From positions 1,116,001 through 1,180,000 of the forward strand of contig NZ_BNJI01000002.1 in assembly GCF_016587415.1 (NCBI RefSeq): a stretch of 64,000 nucleotides of DNA, in the 5' to 3' direction. The position numbers and the translations under genes were made by a program. This DNA comes from Ktedonobacter sp. SOSP1-85. GTDB lineage: Bacteria; Chloroflexota; Ktedonobacteria; Ktedonobacterales; Ktedonobacteraceae. Of this stretch, positions 26,695 through 35,226 are shown in pieces; the stretch's first letter is position 1; each line of letters opens with the position of its first letter. The notes below the pieces were generated by a model. That model had not been told where the DNA came from and made no database searches. It saw nothing but the letters and a program-made list of their open reading frames with translations.

Positions 26695-27096
26695 TTATGC
26701 TCCGGAACTGTGTGCAACTGTTGCGTGCTGAACCCGGGTGAGCGCCGTTCTGACATAGGCAACAAGAAAGAGGATACCGAGAAGCACGTCCACACCTCCA
26801 ATAAGCATACTTGGCGGAGATCGATGGAGAAAGACGAGCAGGAGAAATGCTATCCCGGAGGCCTTCTCTAAGACTGCCAGCAGCATGATTGGCCGATAGC
26901 GCGCTGGATCGCGTGCTATTACCAGGAAGAGTAATTGAAATACCAGCGCCACACACGCAAAACCATAGTAATACTCAGGGTGGGTGATGGCTGGTGGCTG
27001 CGTGGCATTAATAACCCCTTCTGTTAGAAAGAGGGGCGCAACCACCACAATACCGTAAATTCCTGCGATCAGGAATACCATTTTTGCAAATTTCAT
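26695..27096 (-). CDS. Small four-helix membrane protein
   Basis: The 133-residue protein has four hydrophobic segments (about residues 6-25, 43-62, 72-92 and 98-117), with KFAKMVFLIAGIYGIVVVAP at the start. The shape resembles DoxX-like or related small membrane proteins, but no diagnostic motif is seen. The ATG at 27096 is preferred to a start 69 bases upstream because the added residues are not hydrophobic and the region is shared with the promoter of the next gene. It is divergent from the NB-ARC gene. Confidence 0.7.
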   Translation of the reverse strand: MKFAKMVFLIAGIYGIVVVAPLFLTEGVINATQPPAITHPEYYYGFACVALVFQLLFLVIARDPARYRPIMLLAVLEKASGIAFLLLVFLHRSPPSMLIGGVDVLLGILFLVAYVRTALTRVQHATVAHSSGA

Positions 27097-27209
27097 TGGT
27101 TTGTTCGTTCCTTTGTGTTTGAATGACCAATAAGCTCTAGGGATATAATAGGACAGGCGATGCACGAATCAATTGTGCAATTGAGGGCAAGCGAGTGGAG
27201 CGAGGAGAT

Positions 27210-29309
27210 ATGCAGAAGAGAGAACCGCTTGAAGCGACCACCTTTGGTGAACTGCTAAAATTACTTCGTAAGCGGCAGGGGTTGAGCCAGCAGCATCTTG
27301 CGGCCCGCCTTGGTGTGCATCGTAATACCATTGGCACCTGGGAACGTGGCGACTTTCTGCCAGATAGCAAGGGTATGGTTCTGGAACTGGCTCGCCAACT
27401 TCAGCTTGATATTCAGGAGACACGTCAACTTCTGGAGGCCAGCTTGACAGCCCTCGCCGCTTACTGGTATGTGCCCTATCCGCGCAACCCTTTCTTTACT
27501 GGGCGCGAGGAACTATTACAAGCTCTGCATGCTCGGCTCACAGAGACAGTCGGTGCCAGTTGCTACGCCTTGAGCGGCCTGGGAGGCGTTGGCAAGACAC
27601 AAACAGCTCTTGAATATGCCTACCTTCATGCTGAGGAATATAGCGCAGTTTTCTGGTGCAATGCGAGCACGCGCGATACGCTTCTTATTAGTTTTCAGGC
27701 CATAACACGCGCTTTACAAATCTCTCCAGGGCTGAGGCTAGAGGATGAAATTATTTCTTCAGTTCTGCACTGGCTCACCAATCACTCTGGCTGGCTGCTT
27801 ATCTTTGATAATGTAGAAGAGCTTGCCCTCCTTCAAGAATTTCTGCCTCCGGCACGCTCGGGTGCCATACTCCTTACCACGCGCCTTACAGCTCTTCAAG
27901 GGTTGGGACATATTGTGCCATTACAGCCATTTACAGTGGCGGAGGGGCGTGCATTTCTAGTTGGACGTCTGGGGCAGGATGAGTTGTCTCCAGCTTTTCC
28001 TGGGGAGCAAGAGCGTGATATACACTCTTTCGAGGCGGATGAGCTTGTGGAGGTGTTGGGTGGTCTGCCTCTGGCTCTTGACCAGGCTGCGATATATATT
28101 GAAGAGACGCAATGTCGGCCTGGCGAGTTTCTGCACCTGCTGGAGGCACATCCAGTCGACTTGCTGCAACAACAAGCAGACATTTCTGGGTATTCCCTCT
28201 CTGTGTTCAAAACCTTTCAGGTCTCTATTGAAAGAATACAAGGCAGGCAGACAGGTGCCGTGGAACTGCTCACACTCTGCGCGTTTCTGGCAGGTGAGAG
28301 TATTCCCGAGGAGATGATAAGTCAGGGCGCGTCATTTCTTGATCCAGATTTGCGTTCACTGCTTTCAGAGCCTTTGCAACGCAATGTGGCCCTGAGGGAA
28401 CTGCTGGCCTATTCCTTAATTGGTCGTAGTGCGCGCGAAAAATTGCTCACCATGCATCGCCTGGTGCAAATGGTGGTGCGAGAAAGCTTACCTCAGGAGG
28501 AGCGACAGTGGTGGATATTGATGGTTGCACGTATGCTCGAAGCGCTCTTTCCACTCGATCTGTTGCATGAGGATTACTGGCAGCAGTGTGAGTGGCTTCT
28601 ACCTCACGTTTATACTGCTCTGTCCCATGCTGAGCAATGGAATATGATAGCGCATCCCATCGCCATCCTGAGCGCGAAAGTCGCGGGGTATCTCCTTGCG
28701 CGCACACACTATGAGGAGGCGGAGTCCTTTGGAGTGCGGGCGCGGAACATGTTAGAGAAACTTGATGAGCTATCTCATCCCGATATGATCTATATTTTGA
28801 GCATCCTGGCAACGCTGTCTAGCGCGCAGGGACGCTATAGGCAGACTCAACAACTCCTGCAACAGGCCATCCAGGTGAACGAGCGCCAGCAGGAGCATCG
28901 CTACCAATCCTATGTGGCGTATTGCCTCAGCAAGCTTAGTGCGCTGTATGCCGAGCAGAGTCGCAAAGAAGAGGCGGAGGCACTCTTCCAGCAGGCATTA
29001 CATAGTAGCCAGCTTCTGCTGGCAAAGGAGGCGGAGCATTCCTTGCTAGCCGCCTCTTTTAGCGAACTGGCTCAACTTTGCGTAAAGTGGGGTCAACTTC
29101 AGCAAGCGGAAGAACTCTTCCAACAGGCCATTCAGCTCTGCGAGCAGTCACTTACTGGTGCACAATCTCCTTACCTTGCCATCAGCCTTACCAACCTGGC
29201 CTCGCTCTATTTTAAGCAGGGGCGCTACGAAGAAGCTCAGGCACTTTCGCAGCGCTTCATTAGCCTGGAGCGGCAAGGATTACAGGCAAGGCACCCCTAT
29301 TTATACTGA
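27210..29309 (+). CDS. HTH-NB-ARC-TPR signal-transduction ATPase (STAND)
   Basis: The roughly 699-residue protein has an N-terminal XRE helix-turn-helix (GELLKLLRKRQGLSQQHLAA, about residues 13-60), an NB-ARC ATPase with P-loop GLGGVGKTQT at 123-132, Walker B LLIFDNVE and GLPLAL sensor, and TPR repeats from about residue 500. Such STAND proteins act as regulated switches: a ligand sensed by the TPR part drives nucleotide exchange. A GTG five codons upstream is also possible. The TPR array ends abruptly (ARHPYLY), so it may be shorter than in relatives. Confidence 0.88.
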   Translation: MQKREPLEATTFGELLKLLRKRQGLSQQHLAARLGVHRNTIGTWERGDFLPDSKGMVLELARQLQLDIQETRQLLEASLTALAAYWYVPYPRNPFFTGREELLQALHARLTETVGASCYALSGLGGVGKTQTALEYAYLHAEEYSAVFWCNASTRDTLLISFQAITRALQISPGLRLEDEIISSVLHWLTNHSGWLLIFDNVEELALLQEFLPPARSGAILLTTRLTALQGLGHIVPLQPFTVAEGRAFLVGRLGQDELSPAFPGEQERDIHSFEADELVEVLGGLPLALDQAAIYIEETQCRPGEFLHLLEAHPVDLLQQQADISGYSLSVFKTFQVSIERIQGRQTGAVELLTLCAFLAGESIPEEMISQGASFLDPDLRSLLSEPLQRNVALRELLAYSLIGRSAREKLLTMHRLVQMVVRESLPQEERQWWILMVARMLEALFPLDLLHEDYWQQCEWLLPHVYTALSHAEQWNMIAHPIAILSAKVAGYLLARTHYEEAESFGVRARNMLEKLDELSHPDMIYILSILATLSSAQGRYRQTQQLLQQAIQVNERQQEHRYQSYVAYCLSKLSALYAEQSRKEEAEALFQQALHSSQLLLAKEAEHSLLAASFSELAQLCVKWGQLQQAEELFQQAIQLCEQSLTGAQSPYLAISLTNLASLYFKQGRYEEAQALSQRFISLERQGLQARHPYLY

Positions 29310-29326
29310 GCTAAAAGGTTGGCATA

Positions 29327-30037
29327 TTATTCGCCGGAAACTGATGTTTTGCTCTCGGGTTTTGTTGGTGCCATTGTGTGATGGCGCGTGAGGCGCTTCT
29401 CGATCCTGTCACTGATGACATGAGCGATTCTGGCGACGATAGGGAGCAGGAACCAGCTATAGAACACTGCGTTTGCATCAATGTTTGGGATGGTTAGCAG
29501 GATGAGGGAGAGGCAGAAATAGATGGGCATGATCAGAATACGAATGCAGCGTGTAATAATTTCATGCTGGCTGATTGCTGCATCAATTAATCTGTGTTTC
29601 CACGAGGCATAGGCCCAGAGCAAGAATGACGAGAGGCCACAGCCCACCAGGACGAGGGTGTAAAATATGACAACTTCAGCCGAGTTCTCAGTGGTTACCA
29701 GAACATTAAAGGAGGCGGGGAAGAAGACGACAAAGGCCAGAAATAAGAATGTGAGTGTAGTAAAGGGTCCATCCTGGCGCTTGATATATGTCATGAGTTG
29801 GCGATGGCTCACCCAATAACCAGCCACAGTAATGAAGGTGATCAGATAGAAGATGCTCTTCGTCAGGAGATTGCCCAGTTCCTCATCTAGTGTTACGCCT
29901 TCAGGCAGCTTGATATCAAGTACAAGCAAGGTCATGGCAATGGCAAATATGCCATCGCAGAGCATAATCAAGCGGTCAAAGCCGAGGGATTTCTCCTCAA
30001 AAATCATCCTTGAGAGAGAATATTGTCTCATTTTCAT
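29327..30037 (-). CDS. TMEM175-family potassium channel-like protein
   Basis: The 236-residue protein (DUF1211) has about six helices. The first helix carries LCDGIFAIAMTLLVLDIKLP, close to the FSDGVFAIA-type motif that forms the pore in TMEM175 channels; the leading Phe-Ser is replaced by Leu-Cys. Bacterial members form tetrameric potassium-selective leak channels. GGAG lies 7 bases before the ATG. It is convergent with the NB-ARC gene, 17 bases apart. Confidence 0.85.
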   Translation of the reverse strand: MKMRQYSLSRMIFEEKSLGFDRLIMLCDGIFAIAMTLLVLDIKLPEGVTLDEELGNLLTKSIFYLITFITVAGYWVSHRQLMTYIKRQDGPFTTLTFLFLAFVVFFPASFNVLVTTENSAEVVIFYTLVLVGCGLSSFLLWAYASWKHRLIDAAISQHEIITRCIRILIMPIYFCLSLILLTIPNIDANAVFYSWFLLPIVARIAHVISDRIEKRLTRHHTMAPTKPESKTSVSGE

Positions 30038-30137
30038 TTAGTTACTCCATAAGTAGCGGGATATATATATCTGTCTGCTTGTTATGTACCTCAGGTATTT
30101 CATGGTAAGGCTTAATATCATAATTGTCAATCTTAAT

Positions 30138-30204
30138 ACCAGGTAGGTGTTGTTGCATAGTTTGCGGGCTTCGCCCGCAAACTATGCAACAACACCTACC
30201 TGGT
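30138..30204. terminator. Perfect palindrome touching the LuxR/MalT stop codon
   Basis: Perfect 32-bp arms at 30138-30169 and 30173-30204 enclose ttc. The minus-strand TAA of the LuxR/MalT gene is at 30204-30206, so the palindrome starts at the stop codon itself. Confidence 0.85.
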
Positions 30205-33200
30205 TAAACGAGACCAAGTTGCCGGGCGATGTTGCTGGCTTCGACGCGGTTGGTGACGTTGAGCTTGCGATAGATGCTCTGAAGCTGTGTACGAATGGTG
30301 TTGACAGAGACGACAAGCTCGCGGGCGATATCGGCGTTGCTGTTGCCAGAGGCCAGCAGGCGCAGGACGCGCTCTTCCTGTGGACTGAGGGGTTCGAGCA
30401 GGAGTGAGGCATTGGGGGCGCTCGGCTGTGCTGGCGTTGGGCTGGCTGAGGCGAAGGCGTTGAGCAGGTGTAGGGTATAGTTGCGTAGGGTTTTGTTTGT
30501 AAGTTGAGGGAGGATGCTGCGCAGGAGCAGGGCCATCTCTTCGCCCTCGTCGAGGAAGAGACGTGTGTGCTTCTCGCTGTGCGTGGCCTCCAGGAGAGCC
30601 TGAAGTTGTGCTCGTGCTTGTGTCTGTGTTCCCTGCTGCGCGTAGGCCAGGATCATGACGACCTGGGCTTCGAGCAGAAGGGCGATGTGATCAGTTCGTT
30701 GAGCTTCTGCACAGATGTGTTTGAGTCGCTCCAGGGCGACAGGGATATTCCCCTGAGTGAGCAGGTAGCGTATTTTGAGGATGTGTTCACGCTGGCGCTT
30801 GAGGAGTGGCAGGGCCTCCTCGCTCTGCTCTACATTGCTAAACCAGCGCTCTACAGCAGCTAGATTGCCATGTGCAAGCTGAAGCCGTGCCAGGCAGGCC
30901 TGTACCTCGCGATAGAGTTGATAGCTTAAAGGCGTGTGAGGTGTGGATGTGCGTACCAGCCAGGCTGTCAGCCGTTGTTGTGCTTGCTCGCCCTGTCCCT
31001 GGGCTTGCTCAATCAAGGCCAGGAGGATGATGGCTTGTGCCTGTACTTCTTCAATTTGAATTTGTTCCGCCTTCTCCAGGGCTTCATGCGTCATCTTTTC
31101 TGCCTGCTCCAGGTCGTTCCACTGATAGTAGATTTGGGCGAGTCCATACAGGCTGCGCGCAATATCGTCGCGATCCTCTTGTGCTCGGGCCTCGCTAAGC
31201 ATCTGGCGAAACTGTTCGGCGGTGTGATGCAGTGTTCCCTGTTCACAGCCCACCCAGGCCAGCATTCCGCGTGTGGCGCGTGCGTAGAGGAAATTGCCCT
31301 GCTGTTCGTTAAGTGCCAGGGCTTCAAGGAGGACTCGGCGTGCTGCCCTCAGGTCGCCAGCCAGAATCTCTCCCGTTCCTACGACGGTCAGGGCGAGATT
31401 GCGCCAGGTGCGGTCCTGCTGTGGGAGCCAGGCCAGGGCTTGCCTGGCCCAGGTCACAGCCTGGAGAATATTACCTTCCTGGCGTGTCAGTAGTGCGCGA
31501 AAAGCAAAGATCTCGGCTAGCTTCTCTGTGTTATTGGCGTCGCGCCAGCGCTCTTCTGCCAGCAGCAATAAATGATCTATCTGTTCTCTGCCAGGGTGAA
31601 GTTGTGGCTCTTCCATCAAGAGGAAGAGATGGGTCATAGCATAGTGTACACAGAGGTCGGGATGGCGTGCCAGGTCTTTTTCAGGCAGGCGTCTAAACCA
31701 GCGATGCAGTGTGTATATTTCCTGAGTGGCCAGGGCTTGAGTATGTAACTTCTCCTTGAGAAAGCATTCAAGCAGGTCGAGCGCGCGCATGAAATTGGCG
31801 GCATCGAGTGCCGTCTCAATCGCCTCTGCATAGAGATTATGTGCTTCGTACCAGGTACTGGCGCGGGCTAAGAGCCTGTGCAGATGTGGCTCGCCCAGGC
31901 GCTTATGTGCTTCCTGGCGCATGGTGTCGGCGAAGAGTGAATGGTAGCGTGTCCATCCTCCCGATCCATGAAGGGGAATCAAGAAGAGGTCGCTGGCGCG
32001 CAGGTTCTGGAGCATCTCTGTGCTGTTCTCGCGCTCGCGGATAACATCACACAGTTCGGCATTGACGAGCGGGAGTATGCATGATTCTAAGAGAAACTCC
32101 TGCTGTTCAAGCGTGAGCGTGTGGAGCACCTCTTCAAAGAGATAAGCACGTACGCTCCAATGACTACGCGTAAAGGTTTGCAGGATCTGTTCTACTTCGC
32201 GCCTATTGTTGGCTCCTGTAATGGACATAGCTAGCAGACGCAATCCTGTGCCCCAACCCTCAAGATGTTCGTGAACCTGGCGTACCTCTTTGGGGGTGAG
32301 CGAAAAGGGCAGCACACGCTCAAAGAAGACGCGTGTCTCTTCCAATGAGAAGGCCAGGTGAGGAGGGTAGATATCAAATAGCTCGTTGCGTGCGCGCAGG
32401 CGTGTTATCGAGAAGGGAGGATCGCCACGAATGAGCATATAGAGATGCAGCGAGGTTGGTAGATGATCCAGGAAGAAACTCAGCGTTTCGATTACCTGGG
32501 GCGTGTGTAGCACGTGGCAATCATCCAGGGTGAGCACTGCGGGATGTTCAAGCTGGCTAAGCTCGTTAAGCAGGGTTGTGAGCATCATATGCAATGGCTT
32601 AAAGGGAGGCAGGCGATGGGCGCGCAGGATCTCCAGTGCCTCCTTGCCACAGCCTGGATATGCGGCCTGGCAGGCGGCGATGATATAGCGCCAGAAGCGG
32701 ATCACGTCGTTATCGCCCTCGTCCAGGGTGAGACTGGCGACGCGGGGAAATTTTTCCTGCGTGCCGCGTTCGGCGACCCACTGGCTGACTGCTGTCGTCT
32801 TGCCGTAGCCTGCTGGTCCCGCGACGATGGTCAGTTTATACTCCAGGCCTTTGTCTAGCAAGCTCCAGAGTTGTTCGCGAGGGAGAAGCGAGCTCTGAAG
32901 ACGGGGCAGCTGGAGCTTGGGCATCAAGAGTGGCTCAAACTGTGGCGGTGGGACGACGCTACTGAAGTACGCGTCTACATATAAAGGTGCGGGCGATATC
33001 GTACCTCTATATGTAGACGTATGTCCCGTGCCCTTCGGAGTATTCAGCAGCGTCGCGACCTCCTCAAGGCGCTCCAGGCTGAGCTGCTGGCTCCGCCCTA
33101 CGTAACGCTTGACCATGCCTGTCTCCTGGCGCTGGTAGGCATACCAGTAGCCTTCACCTGACCGGCGGCGCTCCTTGAGCAGATTGAGCTGACCATTACG

Positions 33201-33350
33201 CCCATGAAAGGCAAAGGCCGTATGCTCCCCAAGCCATTGTAGCCATTCCTCACCTTGCAGGGAAGGAACTGTTTCACCTGCTGGTCCAGTAAAAGAGTAG
33301 GCATTCAGCTCAGCTAGCCATTTGATAGCATACTGTGCGCGCCTGGGCAT
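30204..33350 (-). CDS. LuxR family, MalT-like ATP-dependent regulator
   Basis: The 1048-residue protein has an N-terminal domain of about 100 residues (basic and aromatic, GYWYAYQRQETGMVKRYVG), a linker, an NB-ARC-like ATPase (P-loop GPAGYGKTT at 178-186, Walker B VLTLDDCHVLH), a winged-helix region, TPR-like repeats (about 500-960) and a C-terminal LuxR helix-turn-helix (LSPQEERVLRLLASGNSNAD, VSVNTIRTQLQSIYRKL). It resembles MalT-type activators. Residues about 107-133 are encoded by a dispersed palindromic repeat inserted in frame. The inducer and target genes are unknown. Confidence 0.92.
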   Translation of the reverse strand: MPRRAQYAIKWLAELNAYSFTGPAGETVPSLQGEEWLQWLGEHTAFAFHGRNGQLNLLKERRRSGEGYWYAYQRQETGMVKRYVGRSQQLSLERLEEVATLLNTPKGTGHTSTYRGTISPAPLYVDAYFSSVVPPPQFEPLLMPKLQLPRLQSSLLPREQLWSLLDKGLEYKLTIVAGPAGYGKTTAVSQWVAERGTQEKFPRVASLTLDEGDNDVIRFWRYIIAACQAAYPGCGKEALEILRAHRLPPFKPLHMMLTTLLNELSQLEHPAVLTLDDCHVLHTPQVIETLSFFLDHLPTSLHLYMLIRGDPPFSITRLRARNELFDIYPPHLAFSLEETRVFFERVLPFSLTPKEVRQVHEHLEGWGTGLRLLAMSITGANNRREVEQILQTFTRSHWSVRAYLFEEVLHTLTLEQQEFLLESCILPLVNAELCDVIRERENSTEMLQNLRASDLFLIPLHGSGGWTRYHSLFADTMRQEAHKRLGEPHLHRLLARASTWYEAHNLYAEAIETALDAANFMRALDLLECFLKEKLHTQALATQEIYTLHRWFRRLPEKDLARHPDLCVHYAMTHLFLLMEEPQLHPGREQIDHLLLLAEERWRDANNTEKLAEIFAFRALLTRQEGNILQAVTWARQALAWLPQQDRTWRNLALTVVGTGEILAGDLRAARRVLLEALALNEQQGNFLYARATRGMLAWVGCEQGTLHHTAEQFRQMLSEARAQEDRDDIARSLYGLAQIYYQWNDLEQAEKMTHEALEKAEQIQIEEVQAQAIILLALIEQAQGQGEQAQQRLTAWLVRTSTPHTPLSYQLYREVQACLARLQLAHGNLAAVERWFSNVEQSEEALPLLKRQREHILKIRYLLTQGNIPVALERLKHICAEAQRTDHIALLLEAQVVMILAYAQQGTQTQARAQLQALLEATHSEKHTRLFLDEGEEMALLLRSILPQLTNKTLRNYTLHLLNAFASASPTPAQPSAPNASLLLEPLSPQEERVLRLLASGNSNADIARELVVSVNTIRTQLQSIYRKLNVTNRVEASNIARQLGLV
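32950..33024. repeat. Family B repeat inside the LuxR/MalT coding region
   Basis: The minus strand reads TTATATGTAGACGCG then ACTTCAGTAGCGTCGT, matching the copy at 25140-25176 with two changes. An inverted repeat (CGTCTACATATA... at 32971-32990 against ...TATATGTAGACG at 33007-33019) makes it a hairpin. It encodes linker residues with no stop codon, between the N-terminal domain and the ATPase. Confidence 0.6.
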
Positions 33351-33373
33351 AGGTGTGTATTGCTCCCTCTATG

Positions 33374-33419
33374 TGCTCCCCAACAATATCTAAGGATGAT
33401 TGTATATGGTTGGGGAGCA
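33374..33419. terminator. Hairpin between the ABC exporter operon and the LuxR/MalT gene
   Basis: TGCTCCCCAAC (33374-33384) and GTTGGGGAGCA (33409-33419) are perfect arms; the 24-base loop can pair further (CAATA-type). An A-run follows on the plus strand, giving a T-run before the stem on the minus strand. It lies 41 bases after the stop of the gene at 33460. Confidence 0.55.
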
Positions 33420-33459
33420 AAAAACAAGTGCTCCCCTTCTATGGCTTGTAAGCGATGAC

Positions 33460-35226
33460 TTACTCGCTATACACCTCCCCCAGCCAGAGCTGGCGCATCT
33501 CTTCGCTATGGGTAAGCAGGTATTCCAGGTTTCCCTGCGCTTCAATGCGCCCCTCTTTGAGGACGATGATATGGTCGGCTCGCCTCAGCGCGGCTTCGCG
33601 GTGTGAGACCACGAGGCAGGTATGTTGTTCCTGAGCGAAGATGCGCTGCCAGAGCAGGCGTTCAGTCTCAACGTCCAGGGCACTGGAGAGATCGTCGAAG
33701 ACCAGTAGTTCGGGTTCGCGCGCGAACATGCGCGCCGCCGCGCTCCGCTGTACCTGGCCGCCTGAGAGTTTGACGCCCCGGGGGCCAATGATGGTCTCCA
33801 GGCCGGAAACCAGGGTCTCAATGTCGCGCTCCATGACCGCGGTGTGGACGGCCTGCCGTACCTGGCCCTCGTCCAGGGCCAGACCAAGCGTGATATTCTC
33901 GCGCAAGGTTGTGCTGAAGAGCGCGGGCGTCTGGGGTGTGTAGGCGCTGCGCGGTGGTACAAAGAAACTCGTGGGATGGGTCACCAGATCCCCATTCCAG
34001 CGAATAGCTCCCTGCGTCTTCGGCAGTAAGCCAAGCAGCGTGCGGAGTAGCGTTGTCTTTCCAGAGCCAACACGCCCGGTAATCACCACAAATTGCCCTC
34101 GGTCAATGCGCAGGCCGACCTCGCTGATACCACGTTGGGCGTCGGGATAATGATAGCTGAGATCGCTCACCTCTAGGGTTTCCAGGCGCTCCTCGGCTCC
34201 CTGGCGTAGCACTGGAATAGCTGGTAGGGGACCACGACGGTAGATTGGTCCAGGCCTTACCAGGGCATTTGGTTCTGCCCCGAGCATGAGGTCGTTCAAG
34301 CGTTTGTGCGCGACCCGCACCTGTCTGTAGGCCGCGATGCGCTCGATAAGCTCACCGCTGAAGCGGGCGATGTTGGCCATATAGGCGACAAAGAGCGTAA
34401 AATCACCGATAGTAAAGCGGCTTGCGCGCAACGCACTGCCCGCCAGGAGGAGCACCAGGCCAATGCCGATACTCGAAATGCCGGTATCGAAGAGGCCCAG
34501 GAAGGCATTGCTAAAAAGATTCTCCTGGAGCGCGGCCCGCCTGCGGCGCTGGTTGAGGCGCTGAAAATGTCCGATCACGCTCTCGGTCGCGCCCGCGACC
34601 TGGACGGCTTGAACAGAGCCAAACATCTCCACCAGGTGGCTACTGACCGCGCTCCCGGCCTCGCGGGTAGCGGTGCGATAACGCTCGATGCGCCTGCCAA
34701 AGGTATTGACCAGTACATTGCCCAGGAGCAGGGGGATGACGGCTACAATCGTCAACTGGAGGTTGAGATGGGCCATGATGAGCAGCGCAGTCACGGTTTC
34801 AACGGCCATGCCAAAGACAAAGGCGCACATTACCAGGAAGCGGCCCAGGTCTCCCGGGTCCCGCTGGAGGCGGTTGATGATGTCTCCGTTGGGATAAGGG
34901 AGGCCGACTGCCGCAGGCTGGCGTAGCAGATGCTCCAGCAGGTTCTTGCGCAGAAGGGCCTCGACGTTGAAGATGGGAAAGCGCTCGCTTACCATCGTTA
35001 TGATAAGGCAGGTCATGCGTGCCAGTACCAGGCCCAGCAAGAGCGCGAGCAAGCCCCAGAAGTCGGCATCGAGCCGCATGCCATGCGTCAAACCATCCAC
35101 AATCTGCTGAATTATGAGGGCCGGCGCCAGTGGCAGGAGGCGGCGCGGAAACTGGAGCAGGATGTCCCCCAGGTAACTCCAGCGTGTGAATTTGATGAGG
35201 CGCCATAGAAATTGTCTCGTTTTCAT
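33460..35226 (-). CDS. ABC exporter half-transporter, subunit with degenerate catalytic site
   Basis: The 588-residue protein has an ABC_membrane domain of six helices (about residues 10-310) and a C-terminal ATPase with Walker A GRVGSGKTT, signature LSGGQ and Walker B LLVFDDLSSALD. The catalytic glutamate after Walker B is replaced by Asp (FDD), the mark of the inactive site of a heterodimeric exporter. It overlaps the partner gene by 4 bases. A palindromic hairpin follows. Substrate unknown; a small peptide gene at 37259-37402 lies upstream of the pair. Confidence 0.9.
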   Translation of the reverse strand: MKTRQFLWRLIKFTRWSYLGDILLQFPRRLLPLAPALIIQQIVDGLTHGMRLDADFWGLLALLLGLVLARMTCLIITMVSERFPIFNVEALLRKNLLEHLLRQPAAVGLPYPNGDIINRLQRDPGDLGRFLVMCAFVFGMAVETVTALLIMAHLNLQLTIVAVIPLLLGNVLVNTFGRRIERYRTATREAGSAVSSHLVEMFGSVQAVQVAGATESVIGHFQRLNQRRRRAALQENLFSNAFLGLFDTGISSIGIGLVLLLAGSALRASRFTIGDFTLFVAYMANIARFSGELIERIAAYRQVRVAHKRLNDLMLGAEPNALVRPGPIYRRGPLPAIPVLRQGAEERLETLEVSDLSYHYPDAQRGISEVGLRIDRGQFVVITGRVGSGKTTLLRTLLGLLPKTQGAIRWNGDLVTHPTSFFVPPRSAYTPQTPALFSTTLRENITLGLALDEGQVRQAVHTAVMERDIETLVSGLETIIGPRGVKLSGGQVQRSAAARMFAREPELLVFDDLSSALDVETERLLWQRIFAQEQHTCLVVSHREAALRRADHIIVLKEGRIEAQGNLEYLLTHSEEMRQLWLGEVYSE

